DNA of 64,000 nt, taken from positions 23,677,043 to 23,741,042 of the forward strand of contig CM023539.1 of NCBI GenBank assembly GCA_013350335.1, read 5' to 3'. The notes under the pieces are model-generated. The model worked only from the letters and a program-made list of their open reading frames with translations. It ran no database searches and was not told the DNA's origin. Origin of the DNA: Chimonanthus salicifolius. Taxonomy: Eukaryota; Streptophyta; Magnoliopsida; Laurales; Calycanthaceae. The stretch's first letter is position 1; each line of letters starts with the position of its first letter. Made by a program: the position numbers and the translations under genes. Positions 45,430 through 57,262 of the stretch are shown one piece after another.

Positions 45430-46509
45430 AATAGTAATGCGATGCATATCTTCTAGTGTAGTCACTAGGCACATGCATTTGTGCATCTTTACCCTGAGGT
45501 AGATGTGTAAGTGGTGCTTGACTGCCTTGCACCAGTGTCTGCTAAGGTCTGTATCCACATGGAACACTATCTTATTCCGCTACATCATCGCTAATAATAC
45601 CCCAATCATCCAATCTCCACATTCTCCACCATCCATCTTAGTTTCAATCCTCCATATCGTTGGTTGAAGAATCAAATTCAATAGTGACATATCTATAATT
45701 ACGCAATGGGGGTTGATTGCTGGGTATGACTGATGGTTCTTTTCCTTTTCCATTTACTCTTCTCGGGGCTGGTTGTACTCCTATGTCGTGACCAACTGGA
45801 AGTTCACATACTAATGTCGAAAGGCCAACTAGCTACTGCTCCCTTCGTTGATTTGTTGTTGACCTTTCATACTAGGTTGATATCTACTCACAGAATGACA
45901 ACGTCTAGAGTCTGTAAAGGCCTCATCATGGATTCCCTTCACTTCAGCTGCCAACTCTACACTTTTCAACAAGAGTTTTCAATCAAGATCATGAAAAACT
46001 AGCTCCTCTCTCTCTTTAATCCATTCTAATAATGGATCATCAAATGCAAATGTATGATCCAAGTTGATGGGAGAAAAAAGTTTTTACAATCATTAATGTG
46101 ACTGTCAATGGATGAATTTATTGGTGGTTTATAAAATTTGTTAATGATTCAGTATTTTTCTAATTAGTTTAAAGGACTATGTTTGGTTATGTTTAGGGTA
46201 TCCAAGGGGCTAATTTTACAGATCATTGGAGACTAGTTCTGTGCAATGCTTGGTACAAATTCCAAAATGACTTTTAAACATGAGTTTCTTAAATTTATTC
46301 TTACATGTAATATCATTTTCTCTTTTAAGAATTTATGTAACTTCTGAATTTCTATCCTAAAGAAATTTTTTGTCAGTTCCTACATGTTTAGAAACTTTGA
46401 TATCATTTAGTCCAATAATATATATTGCACATTTTCTAATTGTTGGTATGTACTTACATTGGTTATTTGTATTTGTTGGCCTAATAGTTGAATCTGTATC
46501 TCCTGAATT
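45430..46509. other. Unassigned DNA between truncated elements G and F
   Basis: This 1.08 kb has no LTR end, no pol motif and no tandem repeat that I can see. Short frames (45733-46002 plus, 45364-45567 minus) have no recognisable domain. The right half (about 46010-46509) is AT-rich with T-runs. It is continuous with 50928-50950 once solo LTR I is removed. It could be host intergenic DNA, an old unrecognised element or a hidden gene fragment. Confidence 0.4.
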
Positions 46510-47244
46510 TGTAATGCCCTGCCCTTTTTCACTCGCTTTCCGAAAATCAGAGTCTATTTTTTTCTTATAATAAAGAGTGAGAGAGAGCGGGGACGTCACG
46601 ACGCGAGCTAAGTCCGAGCTTCCAAAGCCAGACCCTTAACTAGGCCAACCATACGTGTGCGTGGACCAAGTCCATTAAAATGGTTCACACGTACTCAAGT
46701 TAACATGCGGAATAAATTATAAATGTGGAATTACAATAGGATAACAATCCTATTCCATTTTAGATAGCAAGGAGGTCCATCACTTAACAATAATTATCTT
46801 AAGTTAACATATCCAAAGTTAACATACAAACCATAGCAAATAATCTAAGTTATTACATTCCCGAATGCTAGCTATTCAAATACATAGTCCATGAATAACT
46901 TAAACAAAATGAAACTAAACATCCAAGCTCCTAAGCTTGGCTCCGATCTCGTTCATCGTCTCGTCCATTCCCTGTGTCATCAACTAGGGTAGAAGTAGGG
47001 CGTTAGACAACGCGCCCAGTAGGTATTCCAATTAGGGTCAAACACATGGGTTAGTATAAAAAAATCCAGATATAATATATCATACCATACTTGTAAAGCA
47101 TCGTATCCAAAACAGTGTATGATAATAGAGATCTAATCAACAGGTAAAAACCAGAAACATTGCATGATAATAAAGATTATAATCATGCCGATTCAATGCC
47201 ATTCCATGCTATCATATGCAATGAGTCCCACCCATCACAAACAC

Positions 47245-47504
47245 ATGGTATCCTCTTGATGGAAACTCCTCATCAAGGTATCCCCACAGTTGTCTTAGGA
47301 TGCCCCGACGGAGTGTGGCCTCCGGTTACATTACAAACATAGTATCCTCTTGATGGAAAGCTCCTCATCAAGGTATCCCCATAGTTGCCTTACGGACGCC
47401 CCGACGGAGTGTGTTCTCTGGTTACTTCTCGATGGATAATGGACATCAAGGTCTTCCCACGGATGCCTTACAGACGCCCCGATGGAGCGTGGCCTCCGGT
47501 TACA
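47245..47504. repeat. Three-unit zone-3 tandem repeat in I
   Basis: Units of about 93-98 bp start near 47247, 47340 and 47435. Each has a CTTGATG...CATCAAG stem (CTCGATG in the third), a TATCCCCA block and a GCCCCGACGGAGYGTG block. The array ends about 740 bp before the LTR end in the sense direction. Confidence 0.85.
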
Positions 47505-47850
47505 AATCATCCCTCCCATGCCATGCATGAGATGCAAATATCCATATGCTATGCAATAATACAATTATAGCCTTTAAAATCTCACATTTGAAACATATCA
47601 TTTGATACAAAGTAACTCATCAAAATAAGAATTAAAACCATTGTACACATCCCATAGTTTTCAATGATGTAGGAAACCTACCAATGACAAACTTATGTAT
47701 CCTTGCGTTTTTGTCCGAAACCGCTCACCGATTGCATCTAGCCGATCGTACACCACTTGTGAGACCTCGTTACCTTATTACATATAAATTAGTCAAACCA
47801 ATGACCCCTTTGATTTCCAACCATGTTTAAGTCCATAAACATAATTTAGT

Positions 47851-49430
47851 GGGGTTCGGCCATACAACATGGCCGAACCTCATTCACTTGGTTTTGGTCC
47901 TTCTTTTGATTTAACCAATCACATCTAAGTAAATCATTTTAAAAACTCTAAGTCCACAAAGTACACCTTAGTGGGGTTCGGTCATACAACATGGCCGAAC
48001 CTCACTCACATGGTTTTGGTTCCTCTTTTTGATCCTTGATCTTTCTAACCATTGTGGGTCCAAGATCGATCCATCTTTGATTCATTAAACCTAACACATA
48101 TAAGTTAATCATTTAACCTTAATAACACCATAAGTCCACAAACACATTCCCCATGGGGTGCGGCCATACACCATGGCCGAACCCATGGTCCATCATTTTC
48201 ACCCATTTACATCTTTGCCATTATCCCTCCATGGCTAATTACTTAGTTCATTACATATGACCTAAGTCCCAAAAATGATCCATACATGATTCCTTAATCC
48301 AAAAACATAGAACCATTAATGATTTCTAATCATGCTTAAATCTCCAAATGGCCCATTAAAATGGTCCATGGGGTTCGGCCATACACCATGGCCAAACCCA
48401 TGATGCCTTATTTCCATGTTCTTCATTAAATTAATTTACCATCTTAAGTTCATAAACAAGTCCCTCCATGGTTGATCCTTTTAAAAACCTATTAAGATCA
48501 TTAACCAACTTCCATGTTTTCATCCTTCAAAAACCATCCAAACCAATGATATTCTTCCATGTGGTTCGGCCATACAACATGGCCGAACCCTATGGTTATA
48601 CAACCATTTAAACCCTTTAAAACCTTTAACATCATAAACATTCATCTATGATTTTCCATCCTTTAAATCCATGATAATTCGCTAATATCCTTTCCATGGG
48701 AGTCTGCCATACCACATGGCCGAACCCTATGGTTCATTACTTCCTCTTGAAAATCATTTAGACCCATATAAATTCCTTAATAACTTTCCATGATTTAAAT
48801 ACATGTAACCAATTCAATATTTCTCCATGGAGTTTCGGCCATACAACATGGCCGAACCCATGGTCCATGGTTCTCCACCCTTTTACATCATTTAGACCCA
48901 TTTACCACCATTAACATTTACCATCATCCATTCAACATTCTCATCTTTAAAACCCTTTAAACATCAACAATATACCTCCATGTAAAACCTTTTAAAATCA
49001 TTAATAACCTTCCATGGGGTTCGGCCATAGTGTATGGCCGAACCCTATGGTTCATTAAATCATACCTCCATGATTGATCCTTTTTAAAACCTATTAAGAT
49101 CATTAACCAACTTCCATGGTTTCCATCATTCAAAACCCATAACAATTAGCTAACATACTTCCATTTTAAAACCTTTTAATAATCTTAACCCTTTCCATGG
49201 TTTAACCACCTTTAACACCATTTAAACCAATGATGTTCTTCCATGGGGTTCGGCCATACATCATGGCCGAATCCTATGGTTCACCACTTTCTCTTACAAA
49301 TCATGTTACCGAGATTATATCCCTTGATGGGGTTCGGCCATACACCATGGCCGAACCTCATCCACCCCTTTTTGTTCCTTGATGGTTCTTGTATATAAAA
49401 CTTTAGGGTTTGGCCATGCAATGGCCAAAC
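47851..49430. repeat. Eleven GTTCGGCCAT/ATGGCCGAAC hairpins in I
   Basis: Copies lie at about 47851, 47974, 48155, 48370, 48562, 48698, 48831, 49016, 49245, 49329 and 49406. Most have perfect 10- to 12-base arms and a five-base loop (ACAAC, ACACC, AGTGT). The copy at 49406 has TTTGGCCAT with ATGGCCAAA, a paired change from TTCGGCCAT with ATGGCCGAA. Between hairpins the sequence is AT-rich and only loosely repeated, with spacing from about 80 to 230 bp. Confidence 0.93.
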
Positions 49431-49850
49431 CATGTTCCTTGACCATCTTTTCCATGCTTATAAAATCTTATTATGTACTTACCAATTCCGCGGCTCCTCC
49501 AGTTTCTTTCACTCCTTGCTCCTCCAATCTTCTCCCTCCTTAGCCTCTTCTTCCTCCTTGATTGTTGGCCGAGAGTGTGCTTGAGAGGTCTTGAAATGAA
49601 AACCCAAATAGAGGGTTCGGCCAAGAGAGTGTAGGTTCGAGAGAGAGAGAGAAACTTGGGATAGAAAATACTCTAAGTCCTTTGTCTTTTGTCAATGAGA
49701 GGGGGTCAGCCTTGTGTGAGAGCTTGAGAGTGAGATGAAGCCAAGAATCCTCTTTGTTTGTCCAATATAATTCAGCCAAGGATGGTGTCCTTTGGTTGCT
49801 GCCCTATGGTAACTCCCATGCCCTTTCACCTCCTCATTGATACTTATTTT

Positions 49851-50310
49851 GGGGGTTTCATCCCATGAGATGAAACTCCCCACCATATGACCCTTGGGTT
49901 TCCATCATGAGATGGAAACCCTCCATGTTCCAACATGTACACATGGACATGTGTCGTGTAACCTCAAAATCCTCCAACTTCCTTGTCTTGATCCATGAGG
50001 GTCGGCCAAGGGTGGTGTCCTTTGGTGATACCCCATTGTAACCACCATGTCTGCTTCACCTCCCTCATTAAAGATCCTTTTGGAGTTTCATCCAATGAGA
50101 TGAAACTCCCACCATTCCAACGTGTATGCCTTGTGTAGGCTTGTGTAACCACCACAACCCTTCACCTCCCTCATCAATGATCTATTTGGAGTTTCATCCC
50201 ATGAGATGAAACTCCCATCTCCAACGTGTATGCCTTGTGTAGGCTTGTGTAACCACCACAACCCTTCACCTTCCTCATAATGATGGTGTCCATTGAGATA
50301 GGACTCTCCA
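49851..50310. repeat. Zone-1 hairpin array in I
   Basis: Hairpins with arms GAGTTTCATC and GATGAAACTC around CAATGA or CCATGA lie at 50083-50108 and 50189-50214, inside a duplicated block of about 105 bp (50080-50184 and 50185-50286). Further copies lie at 49851-49880, about 49892-49918 (GGGTTTCCATC with GATGGAAACCC) and, decayed, at about 50283-50308. Confidence 0.85.
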
Positions 50311-50954
50311 TTTTCCAACTCCCCTAATTAAAATGAAAGTCCCATTGACTTCCCATTCAACTCATTTTAATTTAACTCAACTTAAATGAACTCATTTTCC
50401 AACTAAGTACTTGAACTCAAATTAATAAATTCTCAACTCATGTGATTTCACATTCCAACTCAAGTATTATTTATCCCACTTGAACTCATTCAATAACTCA
50501 ACTCTATTGAACTCACCCATGATTGACCAAGTCAACCATGGCTTAGCCGACTATGAACCATATAGTATTTAGGATCCCACTTAACCATTTCATTTACATG
50601 CCACCTCACGTGATGAGGTGGATCTCATGTCTTGTATCTTAATTGGTTATTAGACCCAATTATCAAACCTTACCCATTTACTTCTAACTAGCTCATAAAT
50701 GATCCATTGGGTCCCAATTGGACTTTTGACCCAATTGACAACCTTGACCCAATTAAATAAATCTTACCCATTTATTCCAATTGAACCTTATTCATAATCC
50801 GTTGGGTCTTAATTGACCAATTGACCCAACTCCTTACCCATCTAAAGTCCATCTCCATTAATTTACAAATTAAATGGATAATTTCCATATATATCCATAG
50901 CTTGAAAATCCGGGGTGTTACAGAATTAGACTGAGTTGTCAAATTAATGACTGA

Positions 50955-51640
50955 GTTGTTATCTTCCCAACTGCCCTGAAAGTCTAACATACAAGCTCTC
51001 AGCATATCTTCCAACATTTGCATGGTCCTTTCTGACTGTCCATCCGTCTGAGGATGAAATGTTGTGCTGTATAACAGATTTGTCCCCATTGCTGTCTGTA
51101 AACTCTACCACACCCTGCCTGTGAACCTGCCGTCCCGATCAGAAACAATGGTCCTAGGTATCCCATGCAATCGGACAATATCTCTGATGTATTGTCTACC
51201 CAACGTCTAAGATGAATCTGTCATCTTAATAGGCATGAAATGTGCCGACTTTGTGAGACGGTCAATTATAACCCATATTGCATCATTGCCTTTTGAAGAT
51301 TTTGGTAATCCGGTCACAAAATCCATTGCAATGTGCTCCCATTTCCACTCAGGTATAGGCAGAGGTTTGAGTAAACCAGGTGGCCTTTGATGTTCTGCCT
51401 TGACTCTTTGGCATGTCAAACACCTTAAGACGAAATCTGCTACGTCTTTCTTAAGTCCACACCACCAGTATTGTCTTTTAAGGTCTTGGAACATCTTTGT
51501 ACTTCCGGGGTGTATGGATAATTTGGAATTGTGAGCTTCTATAAAAAATTCTTCCCTACATTCCTCTGGCACATAGACTCGGCCTCTTAACATAAGACCC
51601 TGACCAGGTCGTAATTTCCAATCCTGCAATGTCTCTCATG
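50955..51640 (-). pseudogene. pol: Integrase pseudogene of element F
   Basis: The 140-residue frame 51629-51207 holds the HHCC zinc domain (HNSKLSIHPG...RCLTCQRV) and the core start AMDFVTGLPKSS (first D). A TAG stops it at about 51206. Beyond it the frame continues with GIPRTIVSDRDGRF (second D) and, from 51089, MGTNLLYST, HPQTDGQSERTMQ (E) and MLDFQGSWED, where similarity ends. The open frame then runs by chance into solo LTR I to 50772. Confidence 0.88.
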
Positions 51641-52277
51641 CAGCCAGTTTAGTCCATAACTCTGCCATTTCTACATCCGATCTCTGTGCTTGTTCGATCT
51701 TTGACACCATGGTGGAATGCACTATCAGGTTGTACATACTTCCGCTGCCATTTATATGCAACTTCATTTATTTAATTGCTGACAACATCTCCCATTCCTG
51801 TATGATCAAATTTGCTATGGTTCCATGAGTCATGCGACTAAGTACATCTGCAACCTTGTTTGCTTTGCCCGGATGATAGTGAAGGGCAAAATCAATCCTG
51901 AAGATACTCTATCCATTGCCTCTGTCTCAAATTGAGTTCCTTCTGATCAAACAAGAATTTCAAATTCTTGTGATCCGAGTATACCTCAAACTTTTCTCTG
52001 AAGAGGTAATGTCGCAAACTCTTGATTGCGAAGACCACTGTGACCAATTCTAGATCATGGATGGGATAATTTTGTTCATGGATTTTTAACTGTAGGGAAC
52101 TGCAGGCCACTACATGTGGACCTTGAGTAAGAGAGCACCCGAGTCCTTCCCTTGAAGCATCACAGAATACCTCGTATCCTTTGCCTCACTCGGATAGGGC
52201 TAAGATGGGAGTTGTTATGAGTTGTTCTTTCAGCTCTTCAAACCTTCGATTGCACAGTTCTGTCCATTCAAACTTGA
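51641..52277 (-). pseudogene. pol: RNase H pseudogene of element F
   Basis: Minus-strand sequence from 52277 gives the RT connection (KFEWTELCNRRFEELKEQL), then [16 protein letters not shown] (first D), then the frame 52110-51892 with QLKIHEQNYPIHDLE, FAIKSLRHYLF and SDHKNLKFLF (D). The chain is interrupted by a stop after the CDAS region and again after EYLQD. The linker to integrase (51890-51640) is decayed. Confidence 0.85.
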
Positions 52278-52598
52278 CTCCTTGTTAGTACCTCGGCATG
52301 GTCGAGTCCATGTTTGTCAATTCCATGACTCGGGAAGAAGCACTTGCTAAGAAGCTTGAAGACTCAAGATGATCAAGAGTGAAGATCATGCTCCACCAAG
52401 TTCAAGCTCATCAATATGGAAATCAGAAAAATAAGTAATTGGCCATAGATGACCTTAGGTGGTATCCACACCTGAGATAGGACTATTCCTAGGCTTAGTT
52501 GCATATGTTGGTAATGAACATAATAGAGCCTAGAAAGGATGCTGGACAGTAACTTGGAAATATGAATTATGTCCACTGTCAGCTCGACCAGTCGCTCT

Positions 52599-53152
52599 CA
52601 CCGACCCCTCAATGGAGATAGGATCGAGCCATTGTTGTCAAGGACTAGTCGAGTAGATTGACAGAGGTTCTAGATCAAAGAACTGCCACTCTAGGGTATG
52701 CCTTCTAACCGAGAGTCTCGCATGCACCGAGCCCTTGGTGATGAACTTAAACGACCCCTCATGGTCGACAACTCTTCGGTAAAAGACTTATGAGTTTTGG
52801 ACTGTGAACTCAAATGGGCTCTCGAAGAAACAGACATATTGGTATATGAAGACCGATCGAGAGTAATAGGACCAACCCATCCATCGGTAAAGGGCGACAG
52901 GTTGTTCTGGATAACAGGTTTCTATACTAGAAACTACTGTCAGCATGTCTTTGCCCCAGATCGAGCCTCTCGTATGGACCAAACTATCGGTGCCATAACT
53001 GTCGATCCATCTGCAACACCGACATGTCGACCGAGAAGTAATTATGCTGTTTGGAGTACATTTAATGTGCAACGGTTGGGTGGTTGAACAATAATAAATA
53101 TGAACATTGACCCATCAGTGCCATCAACCCATCGGTGCCACCGACCTGTCGG
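52599..53152. repeat. Decayed CACCGA/TCGGTG dyads in C
   Basis: CACCGACCCCTCAATG at 52599, CACCGAGCCCTTGGTG at 52725 and ACCGACCTGTCGGT at about 53140 are relatives of the three perfect copies in Y. Y's arrays are better preserved than C's. Confidence 0.7.
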
Positions 53153-53937
53153 TCCTGGACAGTCAGAAAGACCGTTAAGACTCCTCCATAAATATGAGTG
53201 TTGGGTGATCATTTTACCATCTTCCTTGAGCTGTAAAGAGTTATACACTCTAAGGAACTGGTCAACACTCATTGTGGGAAAGAGAGGAGGAAAGAAAAAC
53301 CTTTATCAACCAATCTATTGATTGAGTTTGTCAGTGAGAAAAATAGAAAGAAAAGAACTAATCTAGGAAAGCTTTGGTTGAACAAAGTTTCCTTGTAACC
53401 CTGAATTAGTGATTACTATATAGTGATTACCATACAACGGCTACAAGGAGGAGCGTCGGTACTCAGTGGGTGGAATCTTCAAGAAGCACACATCAGCTAG
53501 AAAGAGCTTCAAGGCAAGTGTTTCTTGTTTATTTTATTTTAAAACCTTTGACCCGAAAGTGGATTAAGGGGGATTTGCTCCAGAACCACTATAAAAAACT
53601 CTAGAGCGTCGTCTCTGGCACATTGGTGGGTGGAATTCCCAACCGATTGAGTGAGGTGGAATTCCTACTCTAATTGTGAGGGGTGTGAGTCCTCACATAG
53701 TGAATTTGGGGATAAGTCAAGGTTGAACGAGTCCTAATAGTGGATGTAGATTGGCGAACCGAACCACTTTATATCTTGTATCCTTTTGTTTGTGGTGTTA
53801 AAAGCTATTTTCATGTGTTGATCGTTTAATCACATTTGCTAAGACACATTCATTTGATTGGTATATCTGCTGCACTTAATTAATCAATCAAGATAATTTT
53901 AAAAAGGGACCAACGATATTAGATTGACATATTCACA

Positions 53938-53953
53938 CCCCCCCCCCCCCCCC
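53938..53953. repeat. C-run near the end of C
   Basis: Sixteen C in a row, 55 bp before the LTR end. Simple repeat. Confidence 0.95.
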
Positions 53954-54013
53954 TTTCCCACTCCTCTAGGGTTAATCGTGTTGTTCTAGCTACCAAGGGA
54001 ACTTTCAACTCCT

Positions 54014-54804
54014 TTTTGAGTCAACCAAATAAGTGGGGCTGCAATCTTTGAGAAGTCCATGATAAACTTATGATAATATCCAGCCAATCAGAGGAAACTC
54101 CGAATTTCTGTGACATTCTTTGGAGCCTTCCATTCTCTTATTGTCGCTACCTTTGCTGGGTCCACTGTTATTTCTTCTGCTGTCAGCACATGGCCCAAAA
54201 AGTTCACTTTGGACAACAAGAATTCACACTTGCTCGCTTTTGCAAATAGCTTGTTCTTTTTCAATGTGTCCAGAACAACTCGCAAGTGTTCGGCATGTTC
54301 TTCCTTGTTGGTAGAATAAATAAGAATGACATTAATGAAGATGATTACAAATTTATCCAAGTACGGACGGAAGATTATATTCATCAAATCCATAAACACT
54401 GCCGGTGCATTTGTTAGTCTAAATGGCATCACCACATATTCATACAACCCATACTGAGTTCTAAAAGTTGTCTTCTCTATATCCTCATCATCGAATCTGA
54501 TCTGATTATAGCCTTGACATGAGATCTACCTTAGAGAAATGACTGGATCCTCTAAGTTGATCAAACAAGTAGTCAATTCGGGGTAGAGGATAGTTATTCT
54601 TGATGGTAAACTGGTTCAGCTTTCTATAATCCATTGCACATCCGTAGAGAGCCATCTTTCTTTTTGACAAATAAGGCCGGCGCTCCCCATGATGAACTAG
54701 TTGTGTCGGATGAATGCCAATCTGAGTAACTCATCAATTTGTTTCTTCAACTCAAACATCTCTACAGGTGCCATCTGATAATGTGGAAGTGATACCAGTG
54801 CAGT
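54014..54804 (-). pseudogene. pol: Reverse transcriptase pseudogene of element F (main part)
   Basis: From 54804 leftward: [12 protein letters not shown], then frame changes through [14 protein letters not shown] and [14 protein letters not shown] fragments to 54480. The open frame 54447-54088 then reads [18 protein letters not shown] and FINVILIYS, where relatives have two aspartates (FIDDILIYS in A). Loss of both would abolish polymerase activity. It continues [12 protein letters not shown] and [12 protein letters not shown]. The segment ends where solo LTR C begins. Confidence 0.9.
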
Positions 54805-55483
54805 TGTAACGCCCGCCCCATTTTCACCGAAATCAGAGTCTAATTTTTTTTTTTTTGAAATAATAAGTGACAACGGACGCGGACGTCACGACGCGAGTTA
54901 AGTCCGAGCTTCGAAAGCCCGGCCCTTAACTGGTCAACCCTACACGTGCGCGGAACGAAGTCCACGAGAATGGTTCACGCGTAGGAAGTAAGCTTGCGGA
55001 ATATAATTACATGCGGAACATTATAATAGAACTATCATACCAGTTTTAGATAGCAAGGAAGTACAACGCTTAAATTACTAAAATACCCCTATGTTCATAA
55101 TTATATGTCAAAATGATAACGTCCATAGGACAGTCCAAACCATGGCAAGAAACAGTAATTATTACAATCCGACAAGCTAAGCTACTTAAATTACATTTCC
55201 AAAATAAAACTTAAATAACACTAAGTAGCCGCTTTCCCAAGCTCCTAAGCTTGGCTCCCGTCGCGTCCACCAGTTTCCGCCATCTCCTGCGTCATCAGCT
55301 AGGGTAGAAGTAGGGCGTTAGACAACGCGCCCAGTAGGACTCCGAGTAGGGCTAGCACATGGATTAGTGATAACAAGCATACTGATAACAATATAATAAC
55401 ATCATAGAATGAATGCCATGCCATGGGTGCCTATGTCATGTGTCCCACACATCATCCATATCATCATACAATGTCATATCCCC

Positions 55484-55686
55484 CTTGACGGCAAAGCCTC
55501 GTCAATGTGTCCCCATGTTTGCTTCTCGGTAGCCCCTGACGGAGCATGGACTCCGGTTATAGCATATTAAGCTATCCCCATGTTTGTTTCTCGGTCGGCC
55601 CCGACGGAGCATGGACTCCGGTTATAGCGCCTCAGGCTATCCCCATGTTTGCTTCTCGGTCGCCTCGACGGAGCATGGACTCCGAT
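55484..55686. repeat. Zone-3 tandem repeat in E
   Basis: One CTTGACG stem unit is followed by three units of about 63-68 bp with CCCCATGTTTGYTTCTCGG and GACGGAGCATGGACTCCG. The links between units are ATAGC...GCTAT stems with different inner sequences. It ends about 680 bp before the LTR end in the sense direction. Confidence 0.85.
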
Positions 55687-56345
55687 TCCTTTATTTTTCC
55701 GCCCATGTCATGCATGAGATGTAAGTGCATTATGCTATGTAGTATATATATAATTCATATCCTTAATATAAAATCCATAGCATTGAAATATAATCCATAG
55801 CCTTAAAAATATCATCCATAGCATTAAAATATAATCCATAGCATTTAAAATACCATCCATAGCATTAAAGTATAATCCATAGCATTTAAAACCCATCTTA
55901 AAATAAATCATATAATTACCGAAATAAGACGAGGAAACCATCACATACACATAATCCACGGCTTACCAAAAGGTAGGAATCCTACCGAATACCGCTTAGC
56001 GTCCCTTTACTTTTTCGTTCGATAATCCGGTCACCGATCGCGTACGGTTTACGACGTCTCGATACCTTATTATACATTTACCAAATTAGTCCATATTTTA
56101 TCCATGATTAAGTCCCTAACTGATCACAACCTTAGATCCATTAATGATCCCTAATTATGTTACAAGGTTATCAAAATCAGCCCTTAACTTAGCCTCATTT
56201 TCCATTGATTTAAACACATAGAAAATTCCAGATTTTGCCCATTTAAACATTCTAATTTTGTGAGCCTAAAAGGCAGCAACCCTGAGCTTCATTTAATCAT
56301 TCATAATATCATCTTAATGCATTCAAGTTCATGTCCAACCTACAT

Positions 56346-57262
56346 GGGGTTCGGCCATGTACCATGGCCGAACCCATGGTTCTTCATTGTGGCCAATAAT
56401 TACAGTTTTGCCACTACACTTCCATGGTTTGGTATTTCCTCCATCCATGTACATTTTTGTCCGATAATTCATCCATATGCTTAGCCCCATTAATGATTCA
56501 TTAACCATGACATAACATCCCTAAAATCAGCCACCTAATTTAATTAAATTTCCAATCATCTAATCCCATACATAATTCAATTTTTAGCCCATAACATGAC
56601 CTACCAATGGGTCATGGGTTCGGCCATACACCATGGCCGAACCCATGATGCCTTTTTGCCATTTTTCTTGGGTCCATTTTATTTCATTGGTCCTACCATA
56701 AATGAATTTAAATCATACATTTGAATCATCCTTCATTAATCATCATGAGGTACACTTTGGTTCATTAATTTAACCATCATTCCATTTCATTTTTCTTGGT
56801 TCCAAAAACACCAAATTCCTCAAAGTCTCCCCATGGGGTTCGGCCATGTACCATGGCCGAACCCATGGTCCATAGTTTTTATTTTAAAAACTTCATTTCC
56901 ACCCATTTAAACTTTGTTTAAAATACTAAGGAAAAATCCACTTAATTACCATTAACCTTCTCCATTAATTTCCATACTTTTATAACCATTGAGTACATCA
57001 TTCCATCACCATAGGGTTCGGCCATACACCATGGCCGAACCCATGGTTCATGATTCACCATTTTCCTATGCCTCTTGAGGCCACAAAATCATTCACACAC
57101 TCCATGATTTTTCCTCATTTAAACCCCTTTAAATTTTTTCGACATTTAATCATTTACAACCCTAAACATCATAATCATTCTCCATGGCTTTAAACTTAAA
57201 AATCCTAATTAAAATCATCAACCATTTACCATGGGGTTCGGCCATACTACATGGCTGAACCC
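56346..57262. repeat. Five GTTCGGCCAT/ATGGCCGAAC hairpins in E
   Basis: Copies lie at about 56346, 56617, 56835, 57014 and 57232. Arms are 10-12 bases, with loops ACACC, GTACC or ACTAC. The last has one mismatch (ATGGCTGAAC). Spacing is about 180-270 bp. Confidence 0.92.

Larger units (their letters stand above)
46510..50922 (-). mobile_element. Solo LTR I (Ty3/gypsy-type, 4413 bp)
   Basis: It starts TGTAATGCCC, ends GGGGTGTTACA, and GAATT is duplicated at 46505-46509 and 50923-50927. There are no internal domains, so it is a solo LTR. On the minus strand it begins TGTAACACCCCGG, like A. It is the longest LTR here and carries eleven zone-2 hairpins, about five zone-1 hairpins, a three-unit zone-3 repeat, the GGGCG block (46984-47022) and the terminal block (46592-46606). 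Confidence 0.93.
52283..54007 (+). mobile_element. Solo LTR C (copia-like, same family as Y, 1725 bp)
   Basis: It starts TGTTAGTACC at 52283 and ends TTCA at 54007. CTCCT (or ACTCCT) is duplicated at 52277-52282 and 54008-54013. It aligns with Y's 3' LTR for about 1.3 kb and gives the missing end of that LTR. There are no internal domains or primer site. It carries decayed CACCGA...TCGGTG dyads, a TATA-like box at 53590-53597 and a C-run. Confidence 0.88.

Noticed and set aside
44939..45532. A 197-residue minus-strand ORF rich in arginine, glutamate and glycine
   Set aside because: It is the antisense of a CT-rich LTR segment of G, repeated at 34977-35374 in the other LTR. It crosses the LTR breakpoint and has no domain.
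45430..46509. Missing 3' LTR of element F
   Set aside because: No terminal block, GGGCG block or TCGA palindromes as in the F 5' LTR are visible here.
50923..50953. Fragment of an X-type LTR (two ACTGAGTTG motifs resembling the X LTR start)
   Set aside because: The similarity covers only about 30 bp of low complexity and could be chance or junction microhomology.
50772..51089. A 105-residue ORF taken as a single protein
   Set aside because: The first half is F integrase, the second half is read-through into solo LTR I. It is a chance fusion.
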